From contig NZ_MLFR01000044.1 of assembly GCF_002095475.1 (NCBI RefSeq), forward strand, positions 1 to 36,702: 36,702 nucleotides of DNA, written 5' to 3'. The notes beneath the pieces are model-generated. The model searched no databases and was not told the DNA's origin. It was given only the letters and a program-made list of their open reading frames with translations. The first letter of the stretch is position 1, and each line of letters opens with the position of its first letter. The translations under genes were made by a program, and so were the position numbers. Of the stretch, positions 8,523 through 16,597 are shown piece by piece. Source of the DNA: Pantoea rwandensis. Lineage in GTDB: Bacteria; Pseudomonadota; Gammaproteobacteria; Enterobacterales; Enterobacteriaceae.

Positions 8523-8773
8523 TTTCATACAAATCACAAAAACATTTTTTATTTAATTGTTTTTACTGAAAATAATCATTTTCCCGATTTTACCCTATAA
8601 AAATAACTGCTACGGAGTCGATGTAAAATCAATCACGTGGCTCGATATTATTTTCATTCGAAAACGCATCTTTGTGCGGGCTGCCTCGCAAATCCTTATC
8701 TCGCAGAGTAAAATCATCCTCGGTTTTCTTATCGGCAGAATTAGACCGTGATTGGAAAGAGGGAGCATTTCGA

Positions 8774-9595
8774 TTGAAAAGCAAAACTGAGCAGCTGGCG
8801 GACATGCAGCAGCGCCGCGAGAAGATCCTGGAGATGATCCGCGAAGACGGTACCGTCACGGTGAAAGCCCTGACCGATACCTTTGGCCTGACCGAAGCGA
8901 CGATCCGAACTGATTTGCGTATGCTGCAAAAAGAGGGGCACGTTCAGCGTTATCACGGCGGTGCCACCTTGATGACCGGTAAGCAAAATACCGGCGCGCT
9001 GCTGCTGGAACGTCAAACCCATTTGGAGGAAAAAGAGGCCATTGGTCGTCTGGCGGCACAGCATGTGGAAAACGGCGATACGGTGATTTTCGATTCCGGC
9101 ACCACCACCACAGCGATTGCCGAGGCCATTGGTCACATTCGGCGCTTATCGGTGATTACCACTGCGGTGAATATTGCACTGAAACTGGGTGGAGAGCCGG
9201 GAATCAATATTTTGCTGACTGGCGGAACCTTTAAGTTTCCCACGCTCTCCACATCGGGTGAAAAAGCGGCTTCTTTTTTTGAGAATGTGCTGGCCGAGAA
9301 ACTGTTTCTGGCGACCGCCTGCATCTCGCCACGTCTGGGTTTAAGCTTCCCGAGTGAGACGGATATCAAAGTGAAGATGGCGATGATCAACTCAGCCAGT
9401 ACGGTTTATGTGGTGGCCGACTCCAGCAAAATCGATAAAGTGTCGATGTTTGCCTTACCCTGCGAATGGAGCAAAATTCACTATTTAATCACCGACAGCG
9501 GGATTACTTCGGCGCAAATTACTGCCTTCGAGAACTTAGGCGTGCAGGTGCTAGTGGCAGGCGTTGAAGAAGTGAAAAAACGGGCGTTCTATTGA
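8774..9595 (+). CDS. DeoR-family transcriptional repressor of the polyol operon
   Basis: I take the TTG at 8774 as start: GAGGGAG lies eight bases upstream and the DNA-binding domain begins soon after. This gives 273 residues. The N-terminal winged helix-turn-helix (RREKILEMIREDGTVTVKAL, TFGLTEATIRTDLRML, YHGGA) is typical of DeoR/GlpR. The C-terminal DeoRC sugar-phosphate sensor domain follows, with VIFDSGTTTTAIAEAI, LLTGGTF and VYVVADSSKID. It diverges from the dehydrogenase-transporter operon, so it most likely represses that operon until a phosphorylated or other pathway metabolite binds. A longer form from an ATG at 8672 is unlikely, as it lacks a ribosome site and adds residues unlike the family. 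Confidence 0.87.
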   Translation: MKSKTEQLADMQQRREKILEMIREDGTVTVKALTDTFGLTEATIRTDLRMLQKEGHVQRYHGGATLMTGKQNTGALLLERQTHLEEKEAIGRLAAQHVENGDTVIFDSGTTTTAIAEAIGHIRRLSVITTAVNIALKLGGEPGINILLTGGTFKFPTLSTSGEKAASFFENVLAEKLFLATACISPRLGLSFPSETDIKVKMAMINSASTVYVVADSSKIDKVSMFALPCEWSKIHYLITDSGITSAQITAFENLGVQVLVAGVEEVKKRAFY

Positions 9596-9609
9596 TTAAA
9601 GCGTAAAAG

Positions 9610-9625
9610 GCGGCCCAAGGGCCGC
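9610..9625. terminator. Hairpin between the convergent DeoR gene and cheZ
   Basis: GCGGCCC-AA-GGGCCGC is a perfect 7-bp stem between two convergent genes. The T-rich tail is weak (CTCTCTATT on the plus strand), so it may act as a modest bidirectional terminator. Confidence 0.6.
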
Positions 9626-9640
9626 TCTCTATTCTGCGTG

Positions 9641-10282
9641 TTAGAAGCCGAGGCTATCTAACAGATCATCAACCTGATCCTGGTTCGCCACGACGCCTGG
9701 TGCATTAGCGTGGATCTGCGGACCATTCAGCAGGCCGCTGCCCTCTTTGCGTGCTGCAGCACTGGCTTCCGGCATATTTTCCAGCAATACCATCAGAAGC
9801 TGACGTTCGATCTCCTGGATCACATCCATCATGCGCTTGATCACCTGACCGGTGAGGTCTTGGAAATCCTGCGCCATCATGATTTCCAACAGTTGCTTGT
9901 TGGTATAAGAGGTGTGCCCTGGTACGTCAGTCAAAAATTGACGCGTATCCGAAACCAACTCACGCGCATCAGTCAGTTCAATCGGATTTTCAAACCACGC
10001 ATCCCAACGGCCTTTCAGCTGGTTGGCGCTGGATTCCATTTGGTCCTGGTGTGGCTGCGCGGCTTCCACGCAGTTCAGCGCGCGTTCTGCCGCTTGCGCC
10101 GTCATTTGCACTACGTAATCCAGACGATCGCGCGCGTCAGGAATCGCTTCCGCCGCTTCCGCAATCGCCTGGTCTAACCCCAATTCGCGCAGGCTGTCGC
10201 GCAACATACGCGTCAGCGAGCCGATACGGGTAATAATTTCGTGTGCCGAGGCTTCTTCGGTTGGTTTCGGAAGTTCGCTCAT
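9641..10282 (-). CDS. cheZ: CheZ, CheY-phosphate phosphatase
   Basis: A 213-residue protein that stimulates dephosphorylation of CheY-P at the receptor array and so ends the tumbling signal. The ATG at 10282 is five bases from AAGGAG; a GTG two codons further out is too close to it. The long helical hairpin is conserved throughout. The active-site region is MMAQDFQDLTGQVIKRMM, where the Asp and Gln that correspond to E. coli D143 and Q147 are present. The C-terminal CheY-binding helix is intact and ends QDQVDDLLDSLGF. It is the last gene of cheRBYZ, 9 bp after cheY. In E. coli and relatives flhB usually comes next, but here an unrelated convergent gene follows. Confidence 0.97.
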   Translation of the reverse strand: MSELPKPTEEASAHEIITRIGSLTRMLRDSLRELGLDQAIAEAAEAIPDARDRLDYVVQMTAQAAERALNCVEAAQPHQDQMESSANQLKGRWDAWFENPIELTDARELVSDTRQFLTDVPGHTSYTNKQLLEIMMAQDFQDLTGQVIKRMMDVIQEIERQLLMVLLENMPEASAAARKEGSGLLNGPQIHANAPGVVANQDQVDDLLDSLGF

Positions 10283-10291
10283 CACATCTCC

Positions 10292-10681
10292 TTACATACC
10301 CAGTTTTTCGAAAATTTTACCCAGTTTTTCTTCCAGAGTGGCGGCAGTGAAAGGTTTCACCACGTAGCCGCTGGCACCGGCTTGCGCTGCTGCGATGATG
10401 TTCTCTTTCTTAGCTTCTGCCGTGACCATCAGCACCGGCAGTTTGCTCAAAGCCGCATCAGCACGAATGGTCTGCAGCAGTTCCAGGCCGTCCATGTTTG
10501 GCATGTTCCAGTCAGAAACCACGAAATCAAAGCCACCTGCGCGCAGTTTAGTCAGTGCATCAACACCGTCTTCTGCTTCTTCGACATTATTGAATCCTAG
10601 CTCTTTCAGCAGGTTACGAACAATACGACGCATCGTGTTGAAATCGTCCACCACCAAAAAGCGCATGTTTTTATCAGCCAT
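10292..10681 (-). CDS. cheY: CheY, chemotaxis response regulator
   Basis: A 129-residue single-domain receiver that, once phosphorylated by CheA, binds FliM and promotes clockwise rotation. All functional residues are present: D12 and D13 for Mg2+ binding, phospho-acceptor D57 in VVSDWNMPNMDG, T87 in MVTAEA, and K109 in YVVKPF. Length and sequence are close to E. coli CheY. A good AGGAG site precedes the ATG. It lies between cheB (39-bp gap) and cheZ (9-bp gap). Confidence 0.98.
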   Translation of the reverse strand: MADKNMRFLVVDDFNTMRRIVRNLLKELGFNNVEEAEDGVDALTKLRAGGFDFVVSDWNMPNMDGLELLQTIRADAALSKLPVLMVTAEAKKENIIAAAQAGASGYVVKPFTAATLEEKLGKIFEKLGM

Positions 10682-10720
10682 ATCTACTCCTGTGTTGTCT
10701 CGTCCGGCAGGACGGGCTCG

Positions 10721-11770
10721 TTAAATTCGCAATGCCTGTCCGGCGCTAATTTTTGCCAGCATGTGCTGGCTGATGTGTCCTAAATCGACCACTTCACTGG
10801 CACCACCCATCGCGATAGCTTCGCGTGGCATACCAAAGACGACGCAGCTGGCTTCATCCTGAGCGATGGTCCAGGCACCGGCGCGATGCATTTCCAGCAT
10901 CCCGGCAGCACCGTCATTACCCATGCCCGTTAAGATGACGCCAACCGCATTTCGGCCTGCGTGCACCGCCACGGAACGGAACAGCACGTCAACAGACGGC
11001 TTGTGTCGGTTTACAGGCGGTCCATCATTGAGTTTCACCACGTAGTTGGCGCCACTGCGCCCTAACTCCATATGCATAGCGCCTGGGGCGATATACGCAT
11101 GGCCGGGCAAAATACGTTCGCCATCTTCCGCCTCTTTCACGGTAATCTGGCACAGCTTGTTCAGACGCTCAGCGAAGGAGCGAGTGAAACCTGGAGGCAT
11201 ATGTTGCGTGATCAGCAGCGCGGGGCTGGTGGCCGGCAAAGGCTGCAATACGTGACGAATCGCCTCGGTTCCTCCCGTCGAAGAACCAATCGCAATCAGC
11301 TTTTCACTACTTAACAGCGGACCCGCTTTCAGCATCACTGGCGCGGACGGCGCCGCACGCACGTGCAGTTTGGCGCGCGCGGCAGCACGGATTTTATCGG
11401 CAATCATCTGGCTATACGCCAACATGCCTTCGCGAATACCTAGCTGAGGTTTGGTGACAAAGTCGACGGCACCTAACTCCAGTGCGCGCAGGGTGACTTC
11501 GGAACCCTTGCCGGTGAGCGATGAAACCATTACCACCGGCATCGGGCGCAGTCGCATCAGCTTCTCAAGGAAGTCGAGGCCATCCATACGCGGCATTTCC
11601 ACATCCAGCGTCAGCACTTGTGGGTTGTATTGCTTGATTAAATCCCGCGCCACCAACGGATCCGGCGCAGTCGCGACCATCTCCATATCGGCGTGGCTAT
11701 TGATGATTTCCGTCATCAACTGTCGCATCAGCGCAGAGTCATCCACGCACATCACGGTGATCTTGCTCAT
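10721..11770 (-). CDS. cheB: CheB, receptor methylesterase/deamidase
   Basis: A 349-residue two-domain protein. The receiver domain (about 1-120) has phospho-acceptor D56 in LTLDVEMPRMDG. The C-terminal esterase domain has the catalytic serine in IGSSTGGTEAI (about 164), the histidine in TQHMPPGF (about 190) and the aspartate in GMGNDGAAGM (about 286). It removes methyl groups from receptor glutamates and deamidates glutamines, and is activated by CheA. The start overlaps the cheR stop by four bases (ATGA), a sign of translational coupling. Length equals that of E. coli CheB. Confidence 0.97.
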   Translation of the reverse strand: MSKITVMCVDDSALMRQLMTEIINSHADMEMVATAPDPLVARDLIKQYNPQVLTLDVEMPRMDGLDFLEKLMRLRPMPVVMVSSLTGKGSEVTLRALELGAVDFVTKPQLGIREGMLAYSQMIADKIRAAARAKLHVRAAPSAPVMLKAGPLLSSEKLIAIGSSTGGTEAIRHVLQPLPATSPALLITQHMPPGFTRSFAERLNKLCQITVKEAEDGERILPGHAYIAPGAMHMELGRSGANYVVKLNDGPPVNRHKPSVDVLFRSVAVHAGRNAVGVILTGMGNDGAAGMLEMHRAGAWTIAQDEASCVVFGMPREAIAMGGASEVVDLGHISQHMLAKISAGQALRI

Positions 11771-12642
11771 CGTCTTTCCTTGGTCAATCCATAGACTGTT
11801 TGTCCACGCAGCCAGAACTCTTTACTGATCTGACTGAAATTCTCCGAATGCCCAGCAAACAACAGGCCGCCAGGCTTCAGCAGGGGAACGAAACGGCGCA
11901 GAATTTGCTCCTGCGTCTCTTTATCGAAGTAGATCATTACGTTGCGACAGAAAATTGCGTCGAACGGACCTGGCAACGCCCAGTCGTTGGCCAGTAAATT
12001 CAGCTGTGAGTAGTTAACCAAGCTGGCAAGTTCCGATCGCACTCGCACCATGCCTTCATGCGGACCGGTGCCACGTAGGAAAAAGCGCTGCAGCTGTGAT
12101 TGCGACAAAGTGCGCAGCTCTTCCTGGCGATACACACCCGCCACGGCTTTTTCTAATACCTGCGTGTCAATGTCGCTGGCGTGGACCTGGAACTTACCGG
12201 GTCCTGCACCTAGCGTTTCTGCCAGTGTCATGGCAATGGAGTACGGCTCTTCGCCCGTTGAGGCGGCGGTGCTCCAAACGCTGTAACTCCCCGTACGCTT
12301 ACGCGCATGATCCGCGAGGATGGGAAAATGATGCGCCTCGCGGAAGAATGAGGTCAGATTGGTGGTCAACGCGTTAATAAACGCCTGCCACTCAGCACTG
12401 TTCTGGTCTTGCTCCAGCAACGCCAGATAACGACCAAAGTCATCAATATTCAGCGTGCGTAATCGGCGCACTAAGCGGTTGTAAACCATCTCCCGCTTGT
12501 GATCGGCTAACACAATCCCTGCGCGCTGATAGATCAGCTGGCTGATACGACGAAAGTGAGTATCTGAGAGCGGCAGGCGCTGCACCATTTGCGAGAGCAG
12601 CGTTGTCGCTTCACTTTGATCCAATAACGTCGTTTTCTTCAT
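11767..12642 (-). CDS. cheR: CheR, receptor methyltransferase
   Basis: A 291-residue SAM-dependent methyltransferase that methylates glutamates in the chemoreceptor cytoplasmic helices. The N-terminal CheR helical domain (FRRISQLIYQRAGIVLADHK) is followed by the Rossmann-like domain, with the SAM site in WSTAASTGEEPYSIAM (about 122-137), ASDIDTQVLEKA, and FCRNVMIYFD. It docks on the NWETF tails that end the receptors encoded just upstream. The Shine-Dalgarno sequence is weak (GTGA). It overlaps cheB by four bases and is separated from the upstream receptor gene by a 90-bp gap with a strong hairpin. Confidence 0.97.
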   Translation of the reverse strand: MKKTTLLDQSEATTLLSQMVQRLPLSDTHFRRISQLIYQRAGIVLADHKREMVYNRLVRRLRTLNIDDFGRYLALLEQDQNSAEWQAFINALTTNLTSFFREAHHFPILADHARKRTGSYSVWSTAASTGEEPYSIAMTLAETLGAGPGKFQVHASDIDTQVLEKAVAGVYRQEELRTLSQSQLQRFFLRGTGPHEGMVRVRSELASLVNYSQLNLLANDWALPGPFDAIFCRNVMIYFDKETQEQILRRFVPLLKPGGLLFAGHSENFSQISKEFWLRGQTVYGLTKERR

Positions 12643-12707
12643 TTCAGGTCACCCGGCAACAAACTGATTAAATTGTGATACTGCGATTACTGCTGTGCTG
12701 CCAGTTG

Positions 12708-12725
12708 GGCCGCCTTGCGGCGGCC
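12708..12725 (-). other. Intercistronic hairpin between receptor gene and cheR
   Basis: GGCCGCC-TTGC-GGCGGCC forms a 7-bp GC stem just after the receptor stop codon. No T-tract follows, so it is not a standard terminator. It could trim or stabilise mRNA between the receptor gene and cheRBYZ. Confidence 0.55.
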
Positions 12726-12732
12726 TCACGGA

Positions 12733-14412
12733 TTAAAAGGTTTCCCAGTTTTCGTCCGCGTTACGTGCACCTGCTGGTTGCGCCAGCGCTTTTGCTGCAC
12801 TTGGACGCAAGAGTTTTGGCGCTGTAGTTACGTTAACGGCCTGGGCGACAAATTCTTTACCAATATTGAACACCGCAACTGACTGTTTCAGTCGGCTAGC
12901 CTGATCTTCCAGCGCGGCAGCAGCCGTTGCCGACTCTTCCACCAGCGCGGCGTTTTGCTGTGTCACGCGATCCATTTCGTTCACTGCCAAGCCAACCTGG
13001 TCGATACCACGGCTCTGTTCATCCGACGCCGAGGCGATTTCGCCCATGATGTCGGTTACACGCGTCACGGCATTCACGATGTTGGTCATGGTTTCCCCCG
13101 CGCTTTCTACCAGCACCGAACCGGTGTTGACGCGGCTGACGGAGTCTTCAATCAGGCCTTTGATCTCTTTCGCTGCTTGGGCGCTGCGCTGTGCAAGACT
13201 GCGCACTTCGCCCGCCACCACCGCAAAGCCACGACCTTGCTCGCCCGCACGTGCAGCTTCAACCGCAGCGTTCAGGGCCAGAATGTTGGTCTGGAAGGCA
13301 ATGCCATCGATCACACTGATGATGTCGGCAATTTTCTTCGAACTACCGGTGATCTCTTTCATGGTGGTGACCACGCCATCCACCACTTTGCCGCCATGCT
13401 GCGCGGTTTCAGAGGCGGTCAGCGCCAGTTGAGAAGCCTGACGGGCGTTTTCGGCGTTTTGCTTCACGGTGGCGGTCAACTGCTCCATGCTGGCTGCGGT
13501 TTCTTCCAGTGAAGCGGCCTGCTGCTCGGTGCGGGAAGAGAGATCGTTGTTACCCATGGCGATTTCACTGGCACCGGTGTAGATGGCATCCGAGCCATCG
13601 CGCACGGTACGTACGGTGTTCGCTAATTCTTGCTGCATATGCTGCAACGTACTGAGCAATTCACCCATCTCATTCCGCATGCTGGTATCAATCTGCTGGG
13701 TGAGATCGCCGCGAGCAATGTGACGGATATGTTCGATACTCTGCTTCAGTGGGCGGATCAGCACGTTACGCATGCCATTCCACACCAGCAGAATCACCAG
13801 TAAGGTCACCAGCAAGGTACCGACAACCAACATGATCGCGTGCTGATAGGCGCTCTCATTGGCATCAATGCCCTGCTTCGCCAGCACAATGTTGTAGCCG
13901 AGCCACGCGGTGTAATCCTTTTCGAACTTATCCTGCATTCCCTGTGTAGGCTGATCGACAAAGCCTTTGAAATTCCCGCTCCCCAGGAAGTCAATCAGCT
14001 CTGCCAGTCCGCTACGGAAGGTGTTGTAGTTGGACTGCAGGGTTTTTACGTTTTCTGCACTTTTGCCTTTCTCAGACAAATTATCGTTGAACTCGGCAAA
14101 TGCCTGGTCAGCGGTTTTTAACTCCTCACTTGCCAACGCCACCAGATCTTTCACGGTCGCGCCAGAGCCGGCTTGTTGGCTATCTAACAGATAGCGGATC
14201 CCTGCACGGTTCAGCGTGTTACGCGCCTGAACCAGCGATACCCAAGAGGTGCCCATCGCCCGTTGCAGCGTGCTAAGACGCTGGTTGTAGGCAAAATTCT
14301 CTTTATCGGCTTTCACCGTGGTAAAAAACATCCCACCGGAAAACAGCTGCAGTAAGGCAAACAGCGCCAGTACACACAGCAGACCGGAAACGACACGAAC
14401 ACGACTAAACAT
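12733..14412 (-). CDS. Tsr-like methyl-accepting chemotaxis protein
   Basis: I use ATG 14412 (GAGG five to six bases upstream), giving 559 residues. The order is: TM1 (about 8-30), a periplasmic four-helix ligand domain, TM2 (about 190-213), HAMP, methylation helices (QQAASLEETAASMEQLTA), the signalling tip (ISVIDGIAFQTNILALNAA) and the CheR/CheB tether NWETF at the end. The ligand domain carries the serine-receptor hallmarks VQARNTLNRAGIRYLLD and FVDQPTQGMQDKF, matching the arginine cluster and Thr-Gln pair of E. coli Tsr. It is therefore probably a serine sensor. It lies immediately upstream of cheR and has its own sigma-28 promoter. Confidence 0.93.
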   Translation of the reverse strand: MFSRVRVVSGLLCVLALFALLQLFSGGMFFTTVKADKENFAYNQRLSTLQRAMGTSWVSLVQARNTLNRAGIRYLLDSQQAGSGATVKDLVALASEELKTADQAFAEFNDNLSEKGKSAENVKTLQSNYNTFRSGLAELIDFLGSGNFKGFVDQPTQGMQDKFEKDYTAWLGYNIVLAKQGIDANESAYQHAIMLVVGTLLVTLLVILLVWNGMRNVLIRPLKQSIEHIRHIARGDLTQQIDTSMRNEMGELLSTLQHMQQELANTVRTVRDGSDAIYTGASEIAMGNNDLSSRTEQQAASLEETAASMEQLTATVKQNAENARQASQLALTASETAQHGGKVVDGVVTTMKEITGSSKKIADIISVIDGIAFQTNILALNAAVEAARAGEQGRGFAVVAGEVRSLAQRSAQAAKEIKGLIEDSVSRVNTGSVLVESAGETMTNIVNAVTRVTDIMGEIASASDEQSRGIDQVGLAVNEMDRVTQQNAALVEESATAAAALEDQASRLKQSVAVFNIGKEFVAQAVNVTTAPKLLRPSAAKALAQPAGARNADENWETF

Positions 14413-14443
14413 AAACACCTCATTGGTTGGCGGATCGCTCCTG

Positions 14444-14470
14444 TTATCGGCGATTACGAGGGGATCTTTA
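14444..14470 (-). promoter_or_regulatory. Sigma-28 (FliA) promoter of the Tsr-like receptor gene
   Basis: On the minus strand TAAA and GCCGATAA are exactly 15 bases apart, the perfect flagellar class III layout. The predicted start leaves a leader of about 25 bases before the ATG at 14412. It could also drive downstream cheRBYZ if the intercistronic hairpin is read through. Confidence 0.85.
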
Positions 14471-14618
14471 TGTTGATTCGCAGGGGTTGGACCAGCGGAG
14501 GATTAGTCAGGAATAGGGATAATTGTTGCAACGGGTTTTACTGAGTCACGCACTCTCGGCAGCGACCCGGAAACCATTCAAGTGGATGACGGGCGCACCG
14601 AACAATGTTCCCGCGTGA

Positions 14619-14655
14619 ACCCGCAGCGGCGGTTAAACAGAGCGCCGCTGCGGGT
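14619..14655 (-). terminator. Strong hairpin after the second receptor gene
   Basis: A perfect 13-bp stem, ACCCGCAGCGGCG with CGCCGCTGCGGGT, and an 11-base loop, 23 bp after the stop codon. It lacks a T-tract, so it may be an incomplete terminator or an mRNA 3' stabiliser. Confidence 0.6.
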
Positions 14656-14677
14656 ATCTTCGAAGGGTTATTGACGC

Positions 14678-16348
14678 TTAAAACTTTTCCCAGTTGCTAT
14701 CGCTGATCGGTGCCGCTACCGCTTTACGTGTCGTGCTGACTTTAGGTGCGCGGATTTCTGGCTGACGGGTCACCACGTTTGCCTGAGACCCGCGCGGTAC
14801 GCGAAATACGGCCACCGACTGACTCAGACGGCTGGCCTGATCTTCCAGGGAAGCCGCTGCAGCAGCCGACTCTTCGACCAATGAAGCATTCTGCTGAGTG
14901 ACGCGATCCATCTCGGTGACCGCCTGGCCGACCTGATCGATACCGCGACTCTGCTCATCTGACGCCGAAGCGATCTCGCCCATAATGTCGGTGACACGGG
15001 TGACGGCGCCAACGATGTCATTCATGGTTTCACCAGCAGTGCCGACTAATTGCGAGCCGCTGTTCACGCGATTAACAGAGTCTTCAATCAGCCCTTTGAT
15101 CTCCTTCGCGGCCTGCGCACTGCGCTGCGCCAGATTGCGGACTTCACCGGCCACCACCGCAAATCCGCGTCCCTGCTCGCCTGCGCGCGCCGCCTCAACA
15201 GCAGCGTTTAGCGCCAGGATGTTGGTCTGAAAGGCAATACCGTCGATCACGCTGATAATATCGGCGATCTTTTTAGAACTGCCGGCAATGTCATGCATGG
15301 TTTTCACCACGCCATCCACCACTTCACCGCCTTTACGGGCGGTATCTGACGCGTTTAAGGCCAGCTGTGAAGCCTGACGCGCATTTTCGGCGTTTTGTTT
15401 CACTGTCGCGGTGAGCTGCTCCATGCTGGCTGCAGTCTGCTCCAGCGAGGCGGCTTGTTCCTCGGTGCGTGCGGAGAGGTCATTGTTGCCCGCAGAGATT
15501 TCGCTGGCTCCGGTGAAAATAGCATCAGAACCGTCACGCACATTGCTCACGGTACTGACCAGCGACTGCTGCATTTCATGCAAGCTCGCGGCCAGTTGGC
15601 TCATCTCGTTACGGCCTTCCACGGCGATGTTCTGCGTCAGATCGCCAGAGGCGATGTGGCGGATATGACCCAGTAACTGATGCAAAGGTTGGATCAGCAC
15701 GCTGCGTAAGCCATACCAGCAACCGATGATCACGAACACCACCACCAGCGCGACCACGGCCAGCAGCCACATCATGGTGTGGAACGCCTGCTGATTTTGT
15801 GCCACGCCTTCTGCCGCCAACGCGCCCTGCGCGGTGCGCCACTCCGCATAAGTGGCCTTCATCTTGACCTGTTTCGCCTCGATATTTTGCGCAAACATGC
15901 CCTGCAGATCGTTGGCTTTTAACCGCTCCAACATGGCCTTCAAGCCATCGTTGAAGGCCGCATAATCGCTTTCCAGTCGGTCACGCAGTACGTCGGGTAG
16001 TCCCGGCGTGCCAGGCAGATTGTAGTAACGCTGATAATGTCCTGCGGCAACGTCTAATTGCTTCTCCGTCTGGGCAATCAGCGCCTGCAGCTGACCACCG
16101 TTAGCCTGCGCGGCTGCGGTACCCTGCATACGTAACATCGCACGGTTTAGCACGGTCCGCGTCTGGTTGAGTTCAATCCAGGCATCGGACATAGCACCAA
16201 CGTTATTGGTCGACGTTTGTGCCACTGCAAACGCCTCTTTATCTTTTTGTAAGGCAGACCAGAACAGCCCACCGGATAGTAACTGCAAAGCTCCAAATAC
16301 CAGCAACACGGCGATCAGGCTGGTGACGACATTAATGCGTTTTAACAT
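14678..16348 (-). CDS. Methyl-accepting chemotaxis protein, Tar-like, ligand unknown
   Basis: The frame extends further upstream, but ATG 16348 with GGAG and the typical opening MLKRINVVTSLIAVLLVFG is the true start, giving 556 residues. The layout is TM1, a four-helix periplasmic domain, TM2 (about 190-215), HAMP and a canonical signalling domain with ISVIDGIAFQTNILALNAA. The first ligand helix keeps the three-arginine pattern (NQTRTVLNRAMLRM) used by Tar and Tsr to hold amino-acid carboxylates. However, the Thr-Gln motif on helix 4 is gone (FAQNIEAKQVKMK), so the ligand is probably not serine or aspartate in the usual mode. The C-terminal tether is NWEKF, not NWETF. Confidence 0.93.
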   Translation of the reverse strand: MLKRINVVTSLIAVLLVFGALQLLSGGLFWSALQKDKEAFAVAQTSTNNVGAMSDAWIELNQTRTVLNRAMLRMQGTAAAQANGGQLQALIAQTEKQLDVAAGHYQRYYNLPGTPGLPDVLRDRLESDYAAFNDGLKAMLERLKANDLQGMFAQNIEAKQVKMKATYAEWRTAQGALAAEGVAQNQQAFHTMMWLLAVVALVVVFVIIGCWYGLRSVLIQPLHQLLGHIRHIASGDLTQNIAVEGRNEMSQLAASLHEMQQSLVSTVSNVRDGSDAIFTGASEISAGNNDLSARTEEQAASLEQTAASMEQLTATVKQNAENARQASQLALNASDTARKGGEVVDGVVKTMHDIAGSSKKIADIISVIDGIAFQTNILALNAAVEAARAGEQGRGFAVVAGEVRNLAQRSAQAAKEIKGLIEDSVNRVNSGSQLVGTAGETMNDIVGAVTRVTDIMGEIASASDEQSRGIDQVGQAVTEMDRVTQQNASLVEESAAAAASLEDQASRLSQSVAVFRVPRGSQANVVTRQPEIRAPKVSTTRKAVAAPISDSNWEKF

Positions 16349-16385
16349 GGGTTCTCCAAAGAGTGATGCGTTTCGGCTCCCGCTG

Positions 16386-16412
16386 TTATCGACCGCAGTT
16401 GTTAAACTCTGA
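16386..16412 (-). promoter_or_regulatory. Candidate sigma-28 promoter of the second receptor gene
   Basis: The minus strand reads GTCGATAA, one base off the sigma-28 -10 consensus, with TCAG 15 bases upstream. The -10 element lies 38 bp from the ATG, close to the 32 and 40 bp seen at the other two receptors. The -35 is poor. Confidence 0.55.
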
Positions 16413-16494
16413 GGGGCTTTTGAGGATTTTACAAAATATAATTCTGCCAATGGGTTTCTTTACAGAGTTTAATAACTAAATAAATTAACATTAT

Positions 16495-16532
16495 AAAAAA
16501 TGCGCCTTTATCGGTTTAGCGATAAAGGCGCA
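16495..16532 (-). terminator. Rho-independent terminator after the third receptor gene
   Basis: A perfect 13-bp stem (TGCGCCTTTATCG with CGATAAAGGCGCA), a 6-base loop, then six T residues on the minus strand. It lies 66 bp after the receptor stop and should separate this gene from the next receptor gene. Confidence 0.92.
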
Positions 16533-16597
16533 TAGATGTTATTGAAAAATTGAGATATTGCGGCAGCGGACGCACTATCTCCCGCCCTTAACGATGA

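Larger units (their letters stand above)
8398..8773. promoter_or_regulatory. Divergent control region of the polyol operon and its DeoR regulator
   Basis: This AT-rich 376-bp gap separates the two divergent units. Besides the promoter and CRP-like site listed separately, it has two TTCGAA cores, at 8470-8475 (within TTTTCGAACAAAA) and 8657-8662 (within TCATTCGAAAACG). They are candidate operator halves for the DeoR-type repressor. The operator assignment is a guess from symmetry and position. Confidence 0.5.
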
